Assembly: GCF_018129385.1 (NCBI RefSeq)
Contig: NZ_JAFCLN010000024.1
Coordinates: 1-64,000 of the forward strand
Length of the DNA stretch: 64,000 nt
Origin: Bradyrhizobium lablabi
Lineage (GTDB): Bacteria; Pseudomonadota; Alphaproteobacteria; Rhizobiales; Xanthobacteraceae
Reading direction: 5' to 3'
The translations under genes were made by a program, and so were the position numbers. Below the pieces are notes generated by a model that was not told where the DNA came from, did not search any database, and saw only the letters and a list, made by a program, of their open reading frames with translations. Every line of letters starts with the position of its first letter. Position 1 is the stretch's first letter. This document shows positions 60,941 through 64,000 of this stretch, piece after piece.

Positions 60941-61582
60941 CTAGAAATGGGGGGCTGCCGGAACAGACCCGATGATCCAAAGGACTTTTGCTTCGGTCGA
61001 TCCTGGATTCGAAAAGCCGTGCGCGATCGAGCTGTCGAACACGAAGCTGTCACCCTTTTGCAGGCGCGCTTCCTCTTCGCCGACTGTGAGGATGATCTCG
61101 CCCTCAAGAACAAGGCCGGCTTTTTCGGCCGGGTAACGGATCATCTTGTCTCCGGATGAATTCCCGGGGGGAATATGCAGGATCATGAGCTGCAAGCTGT
61201 GCGGTGTCCCCGCTGACAGCAATTCCTTGCTCATATAGCCCAGCTCGAGACGAGGCCGCTGTGCTGCGCGCCGCACGAAACCGGGATCGCGCTCGGGCGG
61301 CGATGCTATCTCGTGGAACAGCGCGCTGGCGGGGAGATTGAGGGCGTTGCGGATGCTGGTCAGGACGCGCAGCGACGGATTGGCGAGATCGCGCTCGACT
61401 TGGCTGATCGTGCCCACCGAAACCCCGGATAGATCTGCCAGCTCCTGGAGCGAAATCCCGTTCTGCTTCCGGAAGCGGCGCAGGATCGCTCCAACTCTGG
61501 TTGCAGACGTTTTGGGCGCGTTGGTTGAATCCCTCAGGGAGGATGGCGCGTCCCCGGACTTCTTTTTCGCAATCGATTTCAC
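60941..61582 (-). CDS. XRE-family regulator with cupin domain
   Basis: 213 residues. N-terminal helix-turn-helix (NGISLQELADLSGVSVGTISQVERDLANPSLRVLTSIRNAL) and a C-terminal cupin_2 (GDKMIRYPAEKAGLVLEGEIILTVGEEEARLQKGDSFVFDSSIAHGF). PuuR-type regulators of this form control polyamine and amino-acid catabolism. GTG start at 61582. Divergent from the binding protein gene, and likely its regulator and that of the transporter. Confidence 0.88.
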   Translation of the reverse strand: MKSIAKKKSGDAPSSLRDSTNAPKTSATRVGAILRRFRKQNGISLQELADLSGVSVGTISQVERDLANPSLRVLTSIRNALNLPASALFHEIASPPERDPGFVRRAAQRPRLELGYMSKELLSAGTPHSLQLMILHIPPGNSSGDKMIRYPAEKAGLVLEGEIILTVGEEEARLQKGDSFVFDSSIAHGFSNPGSTEAKVLWIIGSVPAAPHF

Positions 61583-61865
61583 GTTTTCAGCCAGCTCCCG
61601 TTCACTGAAGGCAATAATTTCATTATCCTAAAAGTGATGATAGCGCAATGAGGCATTGAAAGTATCCCTCAGCTCAAGGCCATCTGCACAAAAAGGCACA
61701 TTACGCTTAAAAAATAGGCTTTTGAATGAGCGATCGCGTGTCAGTCGTAGTGACCTTCAATTTTGCTCCAATGAAAATGGTTGCAAAAATTTTTAGAATA
61801 GTGAATAAGCGTTTTCAGCCGTTGGCTACGTCCTGTGTTCAATGAAAAACAGAAGGGACTGTATT
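61583..61865. promoter_or_regulatory. Divergent AT-rich promoter region between XRE-cupin gene and SBP gene
   Basis: About 283 bases, distinctly AT-rich compared with its surroundings. Includes the dyad TTGCAAAAATTTTTAGAA at 61781-61798 and several A/T runs that could serve both promoters. No gene is seen. Confidence 0.55.
61781..61798. promoter_or_regulatory. AAAAATTTTT dyad, possible XRE-cupin operator
   Basis: TTGCAAAAATTTTTAGAA: perfect ten-base core and matching outer AA/TT pairs (14 of 18 positions symmetric). It lies 68-85 bases before the GTG start at 61866. A candidate binding site for the divergent regulator; no second copy was found. Confidence 0.35.
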
Positions 61866-62915
61866 GTGAGCATGCTCGGTTTGGGGAAGAGAAGTGCGGC
61901 TCTCGCAGCTGTGTGCGGAATGGCCGTATTGGACATGGGTGGGAGTGCCTCGGCCGCCGACCTCGTCGTCGGAGCCTTTGGCGGTATCTGGGAGCGCAGC
62001 TTCCGCGAATGTGTCGTCGATCCCTTCAAGAAGGAGACCGGAAAGTCGGTCGACATCGTGCTTGGTTCGGCGCCGCAATGGCTGAACCAGATCGCCGCGA
62101 ACCCGACCAAGCCTCCGCTCGACGTGATGATGGTGGCGAGCGACCATGCCTATGATGCGATCAATCGCGGGCTGGTCGACAAGTTCTCCCTCGAGCGCGT
62201 GCCCAACCTCGCCAAGATCGCCAAACGCTTCACCGACGTTGGCGACGGCTACGGGGTCGCGCACAATTACGGTTCGATGGGTGTGATCTACAACAAGGCG
62301 ACCGTGCCGAATCCGCCAAAGACCTGGAAGGAGTTTGTCGAGGGTACGGTCAGCGGCAAGTGGAAGAGTTCTGCGCCGAGCATCAACTACACCGGGGGTG
62401 GCGCGCCTTTCATCGTCTACCAGCTCTCGACGCTGTATGGCGGCGGCATAGACAACATCGCGCCCGGCCTTGCGCAGGCCAAGCGCATGCTGGACAGCCG
62501 CAATCTCACGCTCTGGACCGATCCGAACCAGGTGCTCAACGATCTCAAGAGCGGTGAGATCGATATGGCGGCCTACTGGGATGGCAGGGCCTGGGCCTTC
62601 ATCGACGATGGCAATTCCGGTTTCGGCTATCTCACACCGGCGCCGGGCGCGATCGCGGGCATCACCTGGGTTCAGAAGGCCAAGGGCAGCTCCGATCTGG
62701 GCTTTGACTTCGTGAATTTCGCGCTCGACGCCAGGCGCCAATCCTGCTTCGGCAGCAAGGTGCGCTACGGCACGGGGAATGTCGATGCCGTCTATGATCC
62801 GGCGGTCGCTCAGGAGATCACCAAGATCGACGAGATCATCATTCCGCCCTTCAAGGATCTCCCGCCGCGCCAGGCGAAATGGCTTGAGCAGTGGAATAAG
62901 GAGCTCGGCCGCTAG
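61866..62915 (+). CDS. Polyamine-type ABC transporter binding protein (PotD/PotF-like)
   Basis: 349 residues with a signal peptide (GLGKRSAALAAVCGMAVLDMGGSASA). Core DLVVGAFGGIWERSFRECVVDPF, then PLDVMMVASDHAYDAINRGLVDKF and SGEIDMAAYWDGRAWAFIDD. GTG at 61866 is preferred to ATG 61842 because AGAAGGGAC lies before it and the signal peptide then starts close to it. It is divergent from the XRE regulator and its three transporter genes. Confidence 0.83.
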   Translation: MSMLGLGKRSAALAAVCGMAVLDMGGSASAADLVVGAFGGIWERSFRECVVDPFKKETGKSVDIVLGSAPQWLNQIAANPTKPPLDVMMVASDHAYDAINRGLVDKFSLERVPNLAKIAKRFTDVGDGYGVAHNYGSMGVIYNKATVPNPPKTWKEFVEGTVSGKWKSSAPSINYTGGGAPFIVYQLSTLYGGGIDNIAPGLAQAKRMLDSRNLTLWTDPNQVLNDLKSGEIDMAAYWDGRAWAFIDDGNSGFGYLTPAPGAIAGITWVQKAKGSSDLGFDFVNFALDARRQSCFGSKVRYGTGNVDAVYDPAVAQEITKIDEIIIPPFKDLPPRQAKWLEQWNKELGR

Positions 62916-63020
62916 AGCCGAACTCTCGTGCCGGGGCCGTCGATCGATCCTTGATTGCGGGCACATGCAGTCTAATCAACGCATTTTTCGCAAAGAAGCG
63001 GCCGTGACTGTTGGAGCTCG

Positions 63021-64000
63021 ATGATGGGTTATCGCGTAGGGGTCGATATCGGCGGGTCATTCACCGATTTCGCTATTTTCGACGAGCAGAGCAAGACGCT
63101 TCGATCGCTGAAGGTCTTTTCCCGCCCGGATCAGCCCGGCGCGGAAGTGCTGGAAGGTGTTCGTGGACTGGCCGCGCGCTACGGCGTCTCGCCCGGCGAG
63201 ATCACCTACTTCACTCATGGCACGACGGTCGGCGTAAATACCGTCGTGCAGCGCAAGGGACTGAAGCTCGCTCTGTTCGTTACCGAGCACTTCCGCGACG
63301 TGCTTGAGCTCGCGCGTCTCAAGATTCCCGACATGTATAGTCTGCTGTCGAAGCGGCCGGCGCCGCTGGTATCGCGGGACATGGTGTTCGGCATTGCGGG
63401 CCGCATGCTCGCCGACGGCTCGATTGTCGAGCCGTTGGACGAAGCAGCGGTCGAAGCGGCAGTACAGGCGGCCTCGGCCGCCGGCGCCGAGGGTGTGGTC
63501 ATCTCCTTTCTGCATTCCTATCGCGATGGTGCGCTGGAACGGCAGGCCAAGGCGGTCGTTGAGCGCGTCTCCCCTGGATTGCCGGTGTTCTGTTCAAGCG
63601 AGACCTGGCCGATCGTGCGCGAATACGAGCGCACCATCACCGCCGTCATCGGCGGATATGTTCAGCCGCGCGTCTCTCACTATCTCGGGTCGCTGCAAAG
63701 CGCCCTCAAAGATCTCGGCGTGCCCGCAGATCCCCGGCTGACCAAATCGAATGGCGGCATCATGACCGCCGAACAGGGTAAGCAGCAGTGCGTGCAAATG
63801 ATCCTGTCCGGCACCGCTTCCGGAGTGATCGGCGCCAGCTATGTTGCCGAAACATGTGGCATCGACCGCTGCATGAGTCTCGACATCGGCGGTACTACTG
63901 CCGACGTCGCGTTGATTGTTGATGGCCGGCCCCAATATGGCGTTGGCGAGCGCATCGGCGACTTCCAGATATTCATTCCCTCGGTCTCGGTAAGCTCGAT
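63021..64000 (+). CDS. Hydantoinase/oxoprolinase A-type protein (5' part, runs off window)
   Basis: At least 326 codons, truncated by the window end. Start MMGYRVGVDIGGSFTDFAIF, then TYFTHGTTVGVNTVVQRKGLK, REYERTITAVIGGYVQPRVS, and SLDIGGTTADVALIVDGRPQYG. These ATPase-type phosphate-binding segments are typical of HyuA/acetone carboxylase beta-like proteins that act on hydantoins or oxoproline. A GGAG site lies 6 bases before the double ATG (63021/63024). A hyuB-type gene would be expected next, beyond the window. Confidence 0.88.
   Translation, partial: MMGYRVGVDIGGSFTDFAIFDEQSKTLRSLKVFSRPDQPGAEVLEGVRGLAARYGVSPGEITYFTHGTTVGVNTVVQRKGLKLALFVTEHFRDVLELARLKIPDMYSLLSKRPAPLVSRDMVFGIAGRMLADGSIVEPLDEAAVEAAVQAASAAGAEGVVISFLHSYRDGALERQAKAVVERVSPGLPVFCSSETWPIVREYERTITAVIGGYVQPRVSHYLGSLQSALKDLGVPADPRLTKSNGGIMTAEQGKQQCVQMILSGTASGVIGASYVAETCGIDRCMSLDIGGTTADVALIVDGRPQYGVGERIGDFQIFIPSVSVSS

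Noticed and set aside
1..64000. CRISPR arrays, rRNA genes, riboswitches, plasmid or phage modules
   Set aside because: No regularly spaced short repeats, no ribosomal RNA sequence, no phage structural or replication genes and no riboswitch consensus that I could recognise.

Overview
The window reads as a chromosomal segment of a Bradyrhizobium-type alphaproteobacterium. The evidence is high-GC coding sequence, a napEDABC operon behind a perfect FixK/FNR box, a Caulobacter-like flagellar cluster (fliF-G-H-N-flbD, flgD, fliK, sciP), a PmtA-type phospholipid methyltransferase, many orphan ABC/TctC/TRAP solute-binding proteins, and several families of dispersed palindromic repeats of the kind common between rhizobial genes. 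Names come from motif and family recognition by eye; no searches were run.

Layout. 1-8917: repeats, a tartrate dehydrogenase-type enzyme with an orphan TctC binding protein, small conserved proteins, MsrB and MsrA, a secreted TPR-caspase-like protein and a RecD-type helicase. 9021-13328: periplasmic nitrate reductase operon napEDABC (minus strand) with its FixK box. 13711-30726: a sulfur-scavenging region with an ssu-type operon (two binding proteins, ssuD, ssuC, ssuB, flavin reductase), a second ABC transporter operon carrying an acyl-CoA-dehydrogenase-fold monooxygenase and a second SsuD-like monooxygenase, orphan binding proteins, a lone luciferase-like flavoprotein and a CmcJ/NvfI-family protein. 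31150-39230: flagellar genes (minus strand). 39538-42072: mnmA, pmtA, a small secreted protein and tRNA-Met(CAT).

42387-57779: an aromatic or heterocycle catabolic locus. On the minus strand are a gene fusing Rieske ferredoxin, ferredoxin reductase and oxygenase alpha subunit, then the beta subunit and an amidase. Around them lie an ABM-domain protein, a zeta-class GST isomerase, a MarR regulator, an ABC transporter, a TRAP-type binding protein and a three-gene molybdenum hydroxylase whose 2Fe-2S subunit is fused to a CoxG-like domain. Four copies of one operator-like sequence precede the promoters around the MarR gene, so the locus probably forms one MarR regulon. 57780-64000: a degenerate transposase remnant, then a polyamine-type ABC transporter, an XRE-cupin regulator, its binding protein and the start of a hydantoinase/oxoprolinase A gene that runs off the window.

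Most notable: the three-part oxygenase fusion, the repeated operator linking the catabolic locus, the excess of binding proteins in the sulfur region, the CoxS-CoxG fusion, a pair of small genes coupled to an orphan binding protein, and putative control elements in nap and the flagellar cluster.
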